Positions 44,685 to 52,916 of a stretch of 64,000 nucleotides of DNA are shown piece after piece (position 1 is the stretch's first letter; every line of letters starts with the position of its first letter). Under the pieces are notes generated by a model. The model was not told where the DNA came from, did no database searches, and was given only the letters and a program-made list of their open reading frames with translations. The position numbers were made by a program, and so were the translations under genes. The stretch lies in the NCBI RefSeq assembly GCF_047722505.1, contig NZ_CP159814.1:186001-250000 (forward strand), read 5' to 3'. The DNA comes from Pelagibacter sp047722505. GTDB taxonomy: Bacteria > Pseudomonadota > Alphaproteobacteria > Pelagibacterales > Pelagibacteraceae.

Positions 44685-45455
44685 ATGAAAAAACTAAAAT
44701 TGTTTGCTCTTGCAACTGTAGCCCTAATGGGTCTATCAGGTGCAGCAAATGCAGAAACAGCCTTATTGGCTTCTGACGACTTCGTTGGGATTTCATTCTG
44801 GCTTGTATCAATGGTGATGTTAGCGTCGACTGCTTTCTTTTTCCTAGAAGCAGGAAATGTTGCAGCAGGTTGGAGAACATCAATAATTGTATCTGGTCTA
44901 GTAACTGGTATTGCCTTTGTACATTACGTGTATATGAGAGATGTATGGGTTATGACTGGTGAGTCACCAACTGTTTACAGATATATTGACTGGTTAATCA
45001 CTGTGCCATTACTAATGATAGAATTTTATCTTGTTCTAGCGGCAGTAGGTAAAGCAAATTCTGGAATATTCTGGAGATTGTTAATTGGAACAGTTGTGAT
45101 GCTTTTAGGTGGATACTTAGGAGAAGCAGGATACATTAATGCTACACTTGGTTTTGTAATCGGTATGGCTGGATGGTTCTACATTCTTTATGAAGTATTC
45201 TCTGGTGAAGCAGGGAAAGCTGCAGCAAAAAGTGGAAACAAAGCTCTTGTTACTGCATTTGGTGCAATGAGAATGATCGTTACAGTTGGTTGGGCAATTT
45301 ACCCATTAGGTTACGTATTTGGTTACCTAACAGGTGGTGTAGACGCTAACTCACTAAACGTGATTTACAACATAGCTGACTTGCTAAACAAAACTGCATT
45401 TGGTCTAATCATTTGGGCTGCAGCAATGCAATCAGGTGGTAGAAAAGCTAAGTAA
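44685..45455 (+). CDS. Proteorhodopsin (green-absorbing, light-driven proton pump)
   Basis: Retinal-binding inner-membrane proton pump of 256 residues with a cleavable signal peptide (about 1-23) and seven membrane helices. The Schiff-base lysine is Lys236 in LLNKTAFGLIIW. The counterion is Asp102 and the proton donor Glu113, both in YIDWLITVPLLMIEFYL. The partner histidine is His80. The spectral tuning site is Leu110 (Leu105 in the reference green proteorhodopsin numbering), indicating green absorption. It has its own terminator. No retinal-synthesis genes are adjacent, although ispA and dxs at 26-29 kb supply precursors. Confidence 0.98.
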   Translation: MKKLKLFALATVALMGLSGAANAETALLASDDFVGISFWLVSMVMLASTAFFFLEAGNVAAGWRTSIIVSGLVTGIAFVHYVYMRDVWVMTGESPTVYRYIDWLITVPLLMIEFYLVLAAVGKANSGIFWRLLIGTVVMLLGGYLGEAGYINATLGFVIGMAGWFYILYEVFSGEAGKAAAKSGNKALVTAFGAMRMIVTVGWAIYPLGYVFGYLTGGVDANSLNVIYNIADLLNKTAFGLIIWAAAMQSGGRKAK

Positions 45456-45476
45456 TTAGTAAACCTAAATAATTTA

Positions 45477-45516
45477 AAAAGGGCGAGTACATTTTGTGTA
45501 CTTGCCCTTTTTTTTT
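45477..45516 (+). terminator. Rho-independent terminator after proteorhodopsin
   Basis: GGGCGAGTACA (45481-45491) pairs with TGTACTTGCCC (45497-45507, one G-U pair) across a 5-base loop, followed by nine T residues. It is a strong 11-bp stem that should separate highly expressed proteorhodopsin mRNA from the ferredoxin gene 20 bases later, with some readthrough possible. Confidence 0.92.
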
Positions 45517-45536
45517 ATGTAATTATATATAGTTCA

Positions 45537-45857
45537 ATGCCTAAAATTACCTACATTGAAAATAGTGGAAAGTCTCATACTATAGAAGTTTCTAATGGGT
45601 TGAGTGTAATGGAGGGTGCTGTTCAAAACGATATTCCTGGGATTGACGCCGATTGTGGAGGTGGAATGGCTTGTGCTACTTGTCATGTTTATGTCAAAGA
45701 AGAGTGGTTTGATAAACTCCAAAAAAAAGAGGATGGTGAAGAGGATATGTTAGATATGGCTTTTGAGCCTAATAAATTTAGTAGATTAAGTTGTCAGTTA
45801 TTAGTTTCAGATAAACTAGATGGGCTAACAGTTAGCATTCCGTCAAAACAAGGTTAA
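45537..45857 (+). CDS. 2Fe-2S ferredoxin (adrenodoxin/ISC type)
   Basis: Small electron carrier of 106 residues. The four cluster cysteines are Cys40, Cys46, Cys49 (DCGGGMACATC) and Cys86 (LSCQLL). This is the C-x5-C-x2-C spacing of vertebrate-type ferredoxins, which serve Fe-S assembly and P450 or oxygenase systems. It starts 20 bases after the proteorhodopsin terminator and abuts the ferredoxin reductase gene with no gap, so the two probably work as a redox pair. Confidence 0.93.
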   Translation: MPKITYIENSGKSHTIEVSNGLSVMEGAVQNDIPGIDADCGGGMACATCHVYVKEEWFDKLQKKEDGEEDMLDMAFEPNKFSRLSCQLLVSDKLDGLTVSIPSKQG

Positions 45858-46874
45858 ATGATCAAAACAGATACTTTAATAATAGGCGCAGGACCAGTTG
45901 GATTATTTTGCGTTCATCAACTAGGAATAATTGGATTAAAATGTGAGGTAGTAGACAACCTAGATAAAATTGGAGGTCAGTGCATTGAACTTTATCCAGA
46001 TAAACCTATTTATGATATTCCTGCAGTGCCCGAATGCACTGGTGAAGAGTTAACAAATAGTCTCATTGAACAAATAAAAGCATTTAAAACAAATTTTCAT
46101 TTAAATGAGAGAGTAGAAGAAATCAAAAAAATTGAAAAAAAATGGTTAATAAAGACAAATAAAGGAACTGAATTTGAAGCATCAAGTATAGTTATTGCAG
46201 CTGGTGTAGGATCTTTTGAGCCAAGAAAATTTGCAACAAAAGAAATTGAAAAGTATGAAGGAAAACAAATACTTTATTCAATTAAAGACAAAAAAATCTT
46301 TAAAGATAAAACAGTTACCATTTTTGGTGGAGGAGACTCCGCATTAGATTGGGCAATTGAATTATCAAATACTTCTAAAGTTATACTTGTGCATAGAAGA
46401 GATGAATTTAGAGGTATGCAAGCAAGTATTGATAAAGTTAACCAATTAAAAAATGAAGGTAAAATAGAAGTTCATACAAAATATCAATTAGGTTCAGTTA
46501 GTGGTAATGAAAAAGTTGAAAGTATTAACATCAAACATGATAATGAAAGTATTAAAGAAATTAAAACTGATTATGTTTTGGGCTTTTTTGGATTAATAAT
46601 GCAATTGGGACCGATTGCTGAATGGGGATTAAATTTAGATAAAAAGACAGTTCCAGTTAATACTGAAAGCTTTGAAACTAATAAAGAAGGAATTTTTGCA
46701 ATTGGTGATATTTGTACTTATCCTGGAAAACTTAAATTAATTCTTTCAGGTTTTCATGAGGGAGCATTAGCTGCTAGAGGTTGTTTTAAATACGCTAAAC
46801 CAGATGAAAAATACAGATTTGAGTTTACCACTTCTTCTAAGACAGTAAAAAGCAGACTAGGTGTTAAAGAGTGA
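45858..46874 (+). CDS. Ferredoxin-NADP reductase, thioredoxin-reductase-like (type 2)
   Basis: FAD/NAD(P)H flavoprotein of 338 residues. The N-terminal FAD loop is IIGAGPVGLF, with KIGGQCIELYPDK after it. The NADPH-binding loop is FGGGDSALDWA followed by VHRRDEFRGM. The C-terminal FAD motif is GIFAIGDICTYPGK. It lacks the CxxC disulfide of thioredoxin reductases, which marks the YumC-like FNR group. It begins right after the ferredoxin stop and overlaps the GST gene, suggesting one transcript delivering reducing power to ferredoxin. Confidence 0.92.
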   Translation: MIKTDTLIIGAGPVGLFCVHQLGIIGLKCEVVDNLDKIGGQCIELYPDKPIYDIPAVPECTGEELTNSLIEQIKAFKTNFHLNERVEEIKKIEKKWLIKTNKGTEFEASSIVIAAGVGSFEPRKFATKEIEKYEGKQILYSIKDKKIFKDKTVTIFGGGDSALDWAIELSNTSKVILVHRRDEFRGMQASIDKVNQLKNEGKIEVHTKYQLGSVSGNEKVESINIKHDNESIKEIKTDYVLGFFGLIMQLGPIAEWGLNLDKKTVPVNTESFETNKEGIFAIGDICTYPGKLKLILSGFHEGALAARGCFKYAKPDEKYRFEFTTSSKTVKSRLGVKE

Positions 46875-47497
46875 TAGAGCTATTTACAGCAGATACTCCA
46901 AATGGGAAAAAAATTACAATAATGTTAGAAGAAATAGGTTGTGATTTTAAAGTTACTAAAATTGATTTGTCAAAAGATGATCAATTTAAAAAAGATTTTA
47001 AAAAAATAAGCCCATTTGGAAAGATACCAGTAATTACAGATCATGAAAATGGACAGTCATTATTCGAGTCTGGTGCAATACTTATATATTTAGCTGAAAA
47101 ACATAACAAATTTTATGAAGCAAAAGATAGGCATACCATAAACCAATGGTTGATGGCGCAGATGGGAATTATAGGACCAATGATTGGACAGCATCATCAG
47201 TTTCATCATTACAATCCTGGAAAAAGTGAATTTGGAGAAGAAAGATATTTTAAAATTACAAAAAGAATTTATAGCGAACTAGATGAGAGATTATCTTCAT
47301 CAAAATACTTAGCTGGAAATGAATATACGATTGCAGATATTGCAACTTGGCCATGGATAGCAAGACACGAATGGCATGATATTGGTCTTAATAATTATAA
47401 GAACTTAGCTAGATGGTATTTAGATATTGCAAATAGAGAAGCTGTTGTAAAGGGGTACGATCTTTTAAAAGATGGCTCTGAGATACCAAAACCTTAA
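46871..47497 (+). CDS. Glutathione S-transferase-family protein (YfcG/nu-like)
   Basis: A 208-residue protein with an N-terminal thioredoxin-like domain starting IELFTADTPNGKKITIMLEE. It includes the glutathione-contact segments KISPFGKIPVI and LFESGAILIYLAE. The helical C-terminal domain has GPMIGQHHQFHHY and the folding motif LAGNEYTIADIATWPW. The Asn in TPNG near the N-terminus resembles the nu-class enzymes YfcG and YghU, which reduce disulfides. It overlaps the reductase gene by 4 bases, supporting a redox role. Confidence 0.9.
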   Translation: MIELFTADTPNGKKITIMLEEIGCDFKVTKIDLSKDDQFKKDFKKISPFGKIPVITDHENGQSLFESGAILIYLAEKHNKFYEAKDRHTINQWLMAQMGIIGPMIGQHHQFHHYNPGKSEFGEERYFKITKRIYSELDERLSSSKYLAGNEYTIADIATWPWIARHEWHDIGLNNYKNLARWYLDIANREAVVKGYDLLKDGSEIPKP

Positions 47498-48325
47498 TTA
47501 GAAATTTCCTTTTTTAGTAGAACCTGGATAAAAAATCCCTTGTAAATCTTCATTTGCTTTTTTTCTTATTTTCATATCTTCTTGATCCATTAGCGTGCTC
47601 GGTCTTTTAGTATGTTGATGATATTTAAAGGTATCATCTCCTCTTGCTTGCTGAACATACATTTTACCTAAAACTTGATTTACATTACTGCCAATATAGC
47701 TTTGAACTACAAAACCAATTCTTCTATCATTACTTTTGTTTAGTCCTGAACCATGAACTATTGTTGGATGATGTAATGACATTTGTCCTGCTTTTAAAAC
47801 CAAAGGTGTTGTTTTATCTAAGGGAACATTTTCTACAGTTTGACCTCTTGTTAATAAGTTACCTTCATCATATTTTTGTTCATGATGTCTGATGTTAGCT
47901 TTATGTGAACCAGACCACATTCTCATACAGCCATTTTCTTCGTTAGCATCAGTTATTGCTAACCAAGCAGTTACCCAATTATGTGGTTCCAACCCAATGT
48001 ATGTTGCATCTTGATGAAAACTTACAAATCCTTTTTTATATGGGTCTTTAATAAATAAAGTTGTTCCACAAATAAGAATATTTTTTCCAATTATACTCTC
48101 AACAGCATCTAGCATTTTTGAGTTATGGCAAACTTCATCAAGTATAGGAGAAATCATATGCACATAATTTCTTCCAACTCCTTTCAGTTCATCAGGCCAA
48201 CGGGCTTCAATATTTTCTATTTCTTTTCTTATCTCAAATGCTTGATCTTTAGTTAAAACTTCTATTGGAGCAACATAACCATTATCGTTATACTCTTGAA
48301 GTTGATTTGAAGACAATTTAGGCAT
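47498..48325 (-). CDS. Phytanoyl-CoA dioxygenase (PhyH)-family protein
   Basis: Predicted Fe(II)/2-oxoglutarate-dependent oxygenase of 275 residues. The iron triad is visible as His104 and Asp106 (SFHQDATY) and His191 (IVHGSG), with the 2-oxoglutarate arginine near 201-202 (NDRRIGF). No signal peptide is present. The family includes ectoine hydroxylase and many enzymes hydroxylating small metabolites. The close position to an Ehu-like importer (49243-52315) makes a link to imported compatible solutes or amino acids possible. The substrate is unknown. Confidence 0.87.
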   Translation of the reverse strand: MPKLSSNQLQEYNDNGYVAPIEVLTKDQAFEIRKEIENIEARWPDELKGVGRNYVHMISPILDEVCHNSKMLDAVESIIGKNILICGTTLFIKDPYKKGFVSFHQDATYIGLEPHNWVTAWLAITDANEENGCMRMWSGSHKANIRHHEQKYDEGNLLTRGQTVENVPLDKTTPLVLKAGQMSLHHPTIVHGSGLNKSNDRRIGFVVQSYIGSNVNQVLGKMYVQQARGDDTFKYHQHTKRPSTLMDQEDMKIRKKANEDLQGIFYPGSTKKGNF

Positions 48326-48343
48326 ATTATTTAAAAATATTAT

Positions 48344-49135
48344 ATGAGCGTAACTATTTCTTCAATAAATTATTGTCCAGTTAAATCCATATCATTTCAA
48401 ACTATTGATAAGTGTGAAATTAAAAAAGATATTGGAATTATAGGAGATAGAATTTTTGCATTTGCTAAAGATTTAGATTTAGAACAAGTAAAGCTATTTG
48501 AAAAAAATCCTGAAGAAAGAAGAGGAAAATGGAATAAAATTTTAACTCTAAAAAACTCTCCAGTATTGAATAAATATAATTTTTTATTTGTTGAAAATAA
48601 ATTAACATTAACTTTTAAAAATGAGAAAATTTTAACAATTAATGTAAATGAAATGAATGAATATGATTTACTTTCAAATAAAATCTTAGAATTGGAAAAT
48701 TCCCTAAAAAAACCAATAGTATTAATGAAAAATAAAGATTTTCCTTTTTTTGATACATCGATATCAAATAAAACAGTTTTATCTCATTCGGTATCTCTTT
48801 TAAATAATAAGAGTATTGAGGATTTTAAGAATAAAATTAATCAAAAAATTGAGGCTCAAAGATTTAGAGGCAACATTCATATTGATGGAGTTGAACCATG
48901 GAAAGAACGAGAATGGATCGGAAAAATTGTTAAAATTAATGGTGTTTCTTTTAAAGTTGAAAAAAACATACCAAGATGTGTTGCAATTAATCTAAAACCA
49001 AACACAGATGACAATTCTTTAAATTTACTTCAGTCATTAAAAAAAACTTATAATCATTTTGAAATGGGAATTTATTTGACTGCACTTGATGATGGTGAAA
49101 TTAAATTAAGTGATAAAGTTCAGATAATTAATTAA
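48344..49135 (+). CDS. MOSC domain-containing protein
   Basis: A 263-residue protein with an N-terminal MOSC_N beta-barrel (YCPVKSISFQTIDKCEI, then GIIGDRIFAF) and a C-terminal MOSC domain. The MOSC domain has RFRGNIHIDGVEPWKEREW and the conserved cysteine in IPRCVAINLKP. MOSC proteins bind molybdenum cofactor or sulfur and are related to YcbX and mARC, which reduce N-hydroxylated compounds; YcbX-type enzymes work with ferredoxin-like partners. A separate ferredoxin is encoded about 2.5 kb upstream. It diverges from the PhyH gene across 18 bases. Confidence 0.86.
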   Translation: MSVTISSINYCPVKSISFQTIDKCEIKKDIGIIGDRIFAFAKDLDLEQVKLFEKNPEERRGKWNKILTLKNSPVLNKYNFLFVENKLTLTFKNEKILTINVNEMNEYDLLSNKILELENSLKKPIVLMKNKDFPFFDTSISNKTVLSHSVSLLNNKSIEDFKNKINQKIEAQRFRGNIHIDGVEPWKEREWIGKIVKINGVSFKVEKNIPRCVAINLKPNTDDNSLNLLQSLKKTYNHFEMGIYLTALDDGEIKLSDKVQIIN

Positions 49136-49153
49136 TATAAATATTTTATTAAG

Positions 49154-49242
49154 CAACTTTAAGTTGTATCTATTTTTTTTGATGTACAAACAACTTCAAT
49201 TTTGTTTTAATTATTAAAATAAACTTAAATAGAGGAAAAAAA
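49154..49242 (+). promoter_or_regulatory. ehuB upstream region with a small inverted repeat
   Basis: The 107 bases between the MOSC gene and ehuB contain CAACTT-T-AAGTTG (49154-49166), closely followed by a T-rich run. This could act as a weak terminator for the MOSC gene. Further on, GAGGAAAA just before the ATG provides a good ribosome-binding site. The spacing suggests that an ehuB promoter lies between them, but no clear -35/-10 pair was identified. Confidence 0.4.
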
Positions 49243-50094
49243 ATGAATAGATTTTTAAAATCAATTGGAGTTTTTCTTGTAATTCTTTTTAGTATTACTG
49301 CAGTTAGCGCTGAAACGTTGACTAGTAAATTAAAAGGTGGTGACAAGTTAAGACTTGGGTTTGGAACTGCAGTGCCATGGGCTTATGCAGGAGATAACGG
49401 TCAAGCTTTAGGATTTGTTAATATGATAGCTTTAACAGTTCTTGAAGAAATGGGAATCACAGAAGATCAAACTGAAACTAAAGTTTTTGAATGGTCTGGA
49501 TTGATACCTGGATTAAATGCAAATCGTTCAGATATGGTTACTGGTGGTATGTATATTCTAAAAAGTAGATGTGCAAACATGAACTTTTCTGATCCTATAG
49601 GTGTTTTTGGCGATGCCATGATGGTTCCAAAAGGAAATCCTCAAGGAATTAATAATTATGCAGATGTTATTAGAACTGGTGCAAAACTTGTAACTGGTGC
49701 TGGATTTAACACTGTTGAAGCTGCTAAAAAGTATGGTGTTCCTGAAAGTCAAATGATGTTAGTTGAAGGTGAAGTTGGAATTCTTGCTGCAATGAAAGCT
49801 GGAAGAGCTGATGTTGCTGTACAAACATTCTTTGGTGCAAAAGAGCATGAAGCAAAAAGTAACGGTATGTTTGAAGTGACTGACCCTAAATTAATGCCTA
49901 AAGAAACTTTAAACGTAGTTGGTATTGGTTTTAGAAAAAGTGATGTTGAATTTAGAGATAATTTCAATGCAGCTTTAGCAAAAGTTATGGCTAACCCAGC
50001 AAAAATGTTAGAGAGAGCTGGTGAGTATGGTTATGATAAAGCTCAACTACCACCTCCTTCAATGAGTACTGAGTGGGCTTGTTCAACTAAGTAA
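49243..50094 (+). CDS. ehuB: ABC transporter substrate-binding protein, EhuB-like (ectoine/amino acid type)
   Basis: Periplasmic binding protein of the polar amino acid (SBP3) family, 283 residues, with a signal peptide ending near VSAETLTS. The mature part shows the family pattern LRLGFGTAVPWAY, FEWSGLIPGLNANRSDMV and NFSDPIGVFGDAMMV. Resemblance to the EhuB ectoine/hydroxyectoine receptor rests on recalled family features and operon order (B-C-D-A). Other zwitterionic amino acids are possible ligands. A terminator separates it from the permease genes, fitting extra-high expression of the receptor. Confidence 0.82.
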   Translation: MNRFLKSIGVFLVILFSITAVSAETLTSKLKGGDKLRLGFGTAVPWAYAGDNGQALGFVNMIALTVLEEMGITEDQTETKVFEWSGLIPGLNANRSDMVTGGMYILKSRCANMNFSDPIGVFGDAMMVPKGNPQGINNYADVIRTGAKLVTGAGFNTVEAAKKYGVPESQMMLVEGEVGILAAMKAGRADVAVQTFFGAKEHEAKSNGMFEVTDPKLMPKETLNVVGIGFRKSDVEFRDNFNAALAKVMANPAKMLERAGEYGYDKAQLPPPSMSTEWACSTK

Positions 50095-50114
50095 TATTAG
50101 TAATAGATTAATTT

Positions 50115-50152
50115 AATCAGGCGATGAATAAAAAGTCGCCTGATTTTTTTTT
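50115..50152 (+). terminator. Hairpin terminator between ehuB and ehuC
   Basis: AATCAGGCGA (50115-50124) pairs with TCGCCTGATT (50136-50145) over an 11-base loop, followed by eight or nine T residues. Placed 21 bases after ehuB and before ehuC, it should stop or stabilise the 3' end of most ehuB messages, while leakage would produce less permease mRNA. Confidence 0.9.
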
Positions 50153-50175
50153 AAATTTAATTAAAGGTTTTAAAA

Positions 50176-50847
50176 GTGAGTTATTTTTCATTCTTAGCTG
50201 AACACGGATCTACTTTATTGCTAGGAACAGTTACTACAGTTAAGGTGTTAATTTGTGCTACTATTCTCTATGTAATAATTTCCATAATTTTTGGGTTAAT
50301 GAGAGTGTCAAATAATTCAGTTATTCAGAGCACTGCAACTATTTATATAGAATTTTTCAGAGGTACATCTTTAATGGTGCAATTATTTTGGGTTTATTAT
50401 GTCTTACCTTTTTTTGGTATGTCTCTTGAGGCATTCACTTCAGGTGTTGTAGCTATAGGGATGAATTTTGGTGCTTATGGAGCCGAAATAGTAAGAGGTG
50501 GAATAATAGCAGTACCAAAAGGTCAATGGGAAGGAGCTTATGCTCTTAACTTTAGTCCAGCAAAAAGAATGAGGAGAATAATTATACCACAAATTTTTCC
50601 AATTATACTTCCACCAGCAGCAAACTTGACTGTAGAACTTTTAAAAGCTACTGCACTAGTTGCACTAGTAACTGTTGTTGACTTAACATTTGAAGCAAAA
50701 CAAATTAATTCTATTACATGGTTATCTGCGCAATGTTTTGGAACAGCACTTATAATATATTATATTATATCGAGATTTTTTCTTGTCCCTTTTTTACGTT
50801 GGTTAGAGGTTCTTGCTGCAAAAAAAGTAGGAAAGGAGAAGATATAA
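50176..50847 (+). CDS. ehuC: ABC transporter permease, EhuC-like
   Basis: Inner-membrane permease of 223 residues in the HisM/polar amino acid family, from a GTG start. About five membrane helices are visible. The family segment IEFFRGTSLMVQLFWVYYVL lies near residues 58-77. The ATPase-docking EAA-like loop is EGAYALNFSPAKRMRRIIIPQ. It pairs with the next gene as a heterodimeric channel. It lies one base before ehuD and downstream of an intraoperonic terminator. Confidence 0.87.
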   Translation: MSYFSFLAEHGSTLLLGTVTTVKVLICATILYVIISIIFGLMRVSNNSVIQSTATIYIEFFRGTSLMVQLFWVYYVLPFFGMSLEAFTSGVVAIGMNFGAYGAEIVRGGIIAVPKGQWEGAYALNFSPAKRMRRIIIPQIFPIILPPAANLTVELLKATALVALVTVVDLTFEAKQINSITWLSAQCFGTALIIYYIISRFFLVPFLRWLEVLAAKKVGKEKI

Positions 50848-50848
50848 T

Positions 50849-51526
50849 ATGAACGCAGAATGGAAATGGGATTTTGCTTATCAAATATTACCTAAAATGT
50901 TATGGGCAACCTTAAACACTATAATGGCTGCGGGAATAGGTTATTCAATAGCAGTTGTAGTAGGTATGCTGTTTTTATTGGGTCAACGAACACCTTATAA
51001 GTTTGTAAATATTATAGTTAGAGAAATAGTAGAATTTATTCGTTCAACTCCACTTCTTATTCAATTATTCTTTGTATATTTTGTTGGACCTCAATTTGGT
51101 ATAGTTTTATCTGCCTGGATGTCAGCAATGATAACTATAGGGCTTCATTTTGGTACTTATCTTTCAGAAGTTTATAGAGGCGCATTAGAGGGAGTTCCAA
51201 AATCTCAGTGGGAAGCTTGTAGGGCGCTAAATTTTTCTGCAATATACACTTATAAAAGAATAATTTTTCCTCAAGCTTTTCCTATAGCAATTCCAGGAAT
51301 GGGAAATTATTTAGTAGGAATCTTTAAAGATACACCCTTATTATCAACTATTGGAGTTGCAGAATTATTTCATGCAGCAACAGCAGTAGGTGGGTATCAT
51401 TATCGTTATTTAGAACCATACACTATGGTTGGAATTATTTTCTTAATTTTATCTATACCTGCGGCAATGGGTATTAGAAAATTAGAAAGATCAGTTAACA
51501 AAGCACAAGGAAAGGTAAAAAACTAA
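50849..51526 (+). CDS. ehuD: ABC transporter permease, EhuD-like
   Basis: Second permease of the importer, 225 residues, same family as its neighbour. It has several membrane helices, the segment EFIRSTPLLIQLFFVYFVG, and the docking loop WEACRALNFSAIYTYKRIIF. TPLL in place of TSLM and the KDTPLLSTIGVAELF stretch are typical of amino acid permeases. It is followed with no gap by the ATPase gene. Confidence 0.87.
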   Translation: MNAEWKWDFAYQILPKMLWATLNTIMAAGIGYSIAVVVGMLFLLGQRTPYKFVNIIVREIVEFIRSTPLLIQLFFVYFVGPQFGIVLSAWMSAMITIGLHFGTYLSEVYRGALEGVPKSQWEACRALNFSAIYTYKRIIFPQAFPIAIPGMGNYLVGIFKDTPLLSTIGVAELFHAATAVGGYHYRYLEPYTMVGIIFLILSIPAAMGIRKLERSVNKAQGKVKN

Positions 51527-52315
51527 ATGAATAGTTCAGATGATGTTTTAGTAAAGTTTTCTGATGTTACAAAACAATATGGAGACCTTGTTGTTTTAGA
51601 CAAGCTTAATTTGGAAATTAAAAAGAATGAAATGGTTTCAATTATAGGCCCATCTGGATCAGGTAAAACTACAGTATTAAGAACTTTGATGACTTTAGAG
51701 AAGATTGATAAGGGAGTAATTTATTTAGAAAATGAACCCTTAACTCATATGCCTGATAAAGAAGAGAAGCTAGTTATAGCTAATGAAAAATATTTAAGAG
51801 AAAGACGATCAAAAATAGGAATGGTCTTTCAACAATTTAATCTTTTTCCTCATATGACTGCTTTACAAAATTGTATTGAGGCTCCAGTTGAAGTGTTAGG
51901 TATGAAAAAGGTAGAAGCTGAAGAAAGAGCTTTAGATTTGTTAGATTTAGTAGGGTTGTCAGATAAAAAAGATGAACATCCTTCAAGACTATCAGGTGGT
52001 CAACAGCAACGAGTTGCAATAGCCAGAGCCTTAGCAATGAGGCCAAAGGTTATGCTTTTAGATGAAATTACATCTGCATTAGACCCGGAAGTTGTTGGCG
52101 AAGTTTTAAATGTAATTAGATCTTTAAATAAAGAACATGATCTTACTATGATTATGGTTACACACCAAATGGGCTTTGCTAGAGAAATATCAGATCGAGT
52201 ATGTTTTTTTAATGAAGGTAAAATATTTGAACAAGGACCTCCAGAGCAATTATTCGACAATCCACAAAATGATAGAACTAAACAATTTTTACATGCTGTT
52301 CTTGATGCCAATTAA
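51527..52315 (+). CDS. ehuA: ABC transporter ATP-binding protein, EhuA-like
   Basis: ATPase of the amino-acid-type importer, 262 residues. Walker A is GPSGSGKTT, the Q-loop is VFQQFNLFPHMT, the signature is LSGGQQQRVAIARAL, Walker B is VMLLDEITSALD, and the switch histidine is in MIMVTHQMGFA. All motifs are intact. It closes the ehuBCDA series and converges on a DksA-like gene. The specificity is set by the binding protein, not by this subunit. Confidence 0.9.
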   Translation: MNSSDDVLVKFSDVTKQYGDLVVLDKLNLEIKKNEMVSIIGPSGSGKTTVLRTLMTLEKIDKGVIYLENEPLTHMPDKEEKLVIANEKYLRERRSKIGMVFQQFNLFPHMTALQNCIEAPVEVLGMKKVEAEERALDLLDLVGLSDKKDEHPSRLSGGQQQRVAIARALAMRPKVMLLDEITSALDPEVVGEVLNVIRSLNKEHDLTMIMVTHQMGFAREISDRVCFFNEGKIFEQGPPEQLFDNPQNDRTKQFLHAVLDAN

Positions 52316-52331
52316 GTAAAATATTTAAATA

Positions 52332-52874
52332 TTAATCGTCAGCGTATACTTTTTCATCTTTTTCATGCTTTTCTTGTGCTGCAATACAAAGATGTGCAAC
52401 TGGTCTTGCCATTAATCTTTTTATTCCAATTGGTTCAGCAGTTTCTGCACAAAATCCGAAAGTTTTATCTTTTATTCTTATTAAGGCTTGGTCAATTTTA
52501 GAAATTAATTTAATTTGTCTATTAATTGCTTTCATTTCTACAGTTTTATCTGTGTAAGAGCTTGCTTGATCGACAATATCTGCTGAAACACTATTGTCAT
52601 CCATTGAACCATTGTAGAGAGCTTCATTATTTGCTTTTACTAGTTCTTTTTTCCACTCAGTAAGTTTTATCTTGAAAAAGGATAAGTGCTTATCACACAT
52701 GTATTTTTCTGTATCCTTTGGGATGTAGTTTTTTGAAATTTTAATTGGTGCCTTCACTTTAATTTCAGGGGTACTAATTTTTTTTATTACTTTAGTTGGC
52801 TTTTTTGTTTTAGTAGTAACTTTCTTTGCCTTAACTGTAGTTTTTTTAGCAGGTGATTTTGAGATTTTGGGCAT
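52332..52874 (-). CDS. dksA: DksA/TraR-family RNA polymerase-binding protein with Lys-rich N-terminal extension
   Basis: Secondary-channel regulator of RNA polymerase in the stringent response family. The core (about 55-175) has a coiled coil whose tip keeps the functional D-x-x-D-x-A pattern as ADIVDQA (Asp99, Asp102, Ala104), then the degenerate zinc region FGFCAETAEPIGIKRLMARP. Only two of the four zinc cysteines remain (Cys142, Cys163). The first 50 residues are a Lys/Thr/Pro-rich, histone-H1-like tail absent from E. coli DksA. The total is 180 residues. Confidence 0.88.
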   Translation of the reverse strand: MPKISKSPAKKTTVKAKKVTTKTKKPTKVIKKISTPEIKVKAPIKISKNYIPKDTEKYMCDKHLSFFKIKLTEWKKELVKANNEALYNGSMDDNSVSADIVDQASSYTDKTVEMKAINRQIKLISKIDQALIRIKDKTFGFCAETAEPIGIKRLMARPVAHLCIAAQEKHEKDEKVYADD

Positions 52875-52916
52875 ATATATAAATTTAGTGGCCGGAGTAT
52901 ATTCAGCAATTAATAC

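Noticed and set aside
52319..52333. A/T palindrome between ehuA and the dksA-like gene as a bidirectional terminator
   Set aside because: The repeat is pure A/T and short, of a kind expected often by chance in this genome, and lacks a stable stem.
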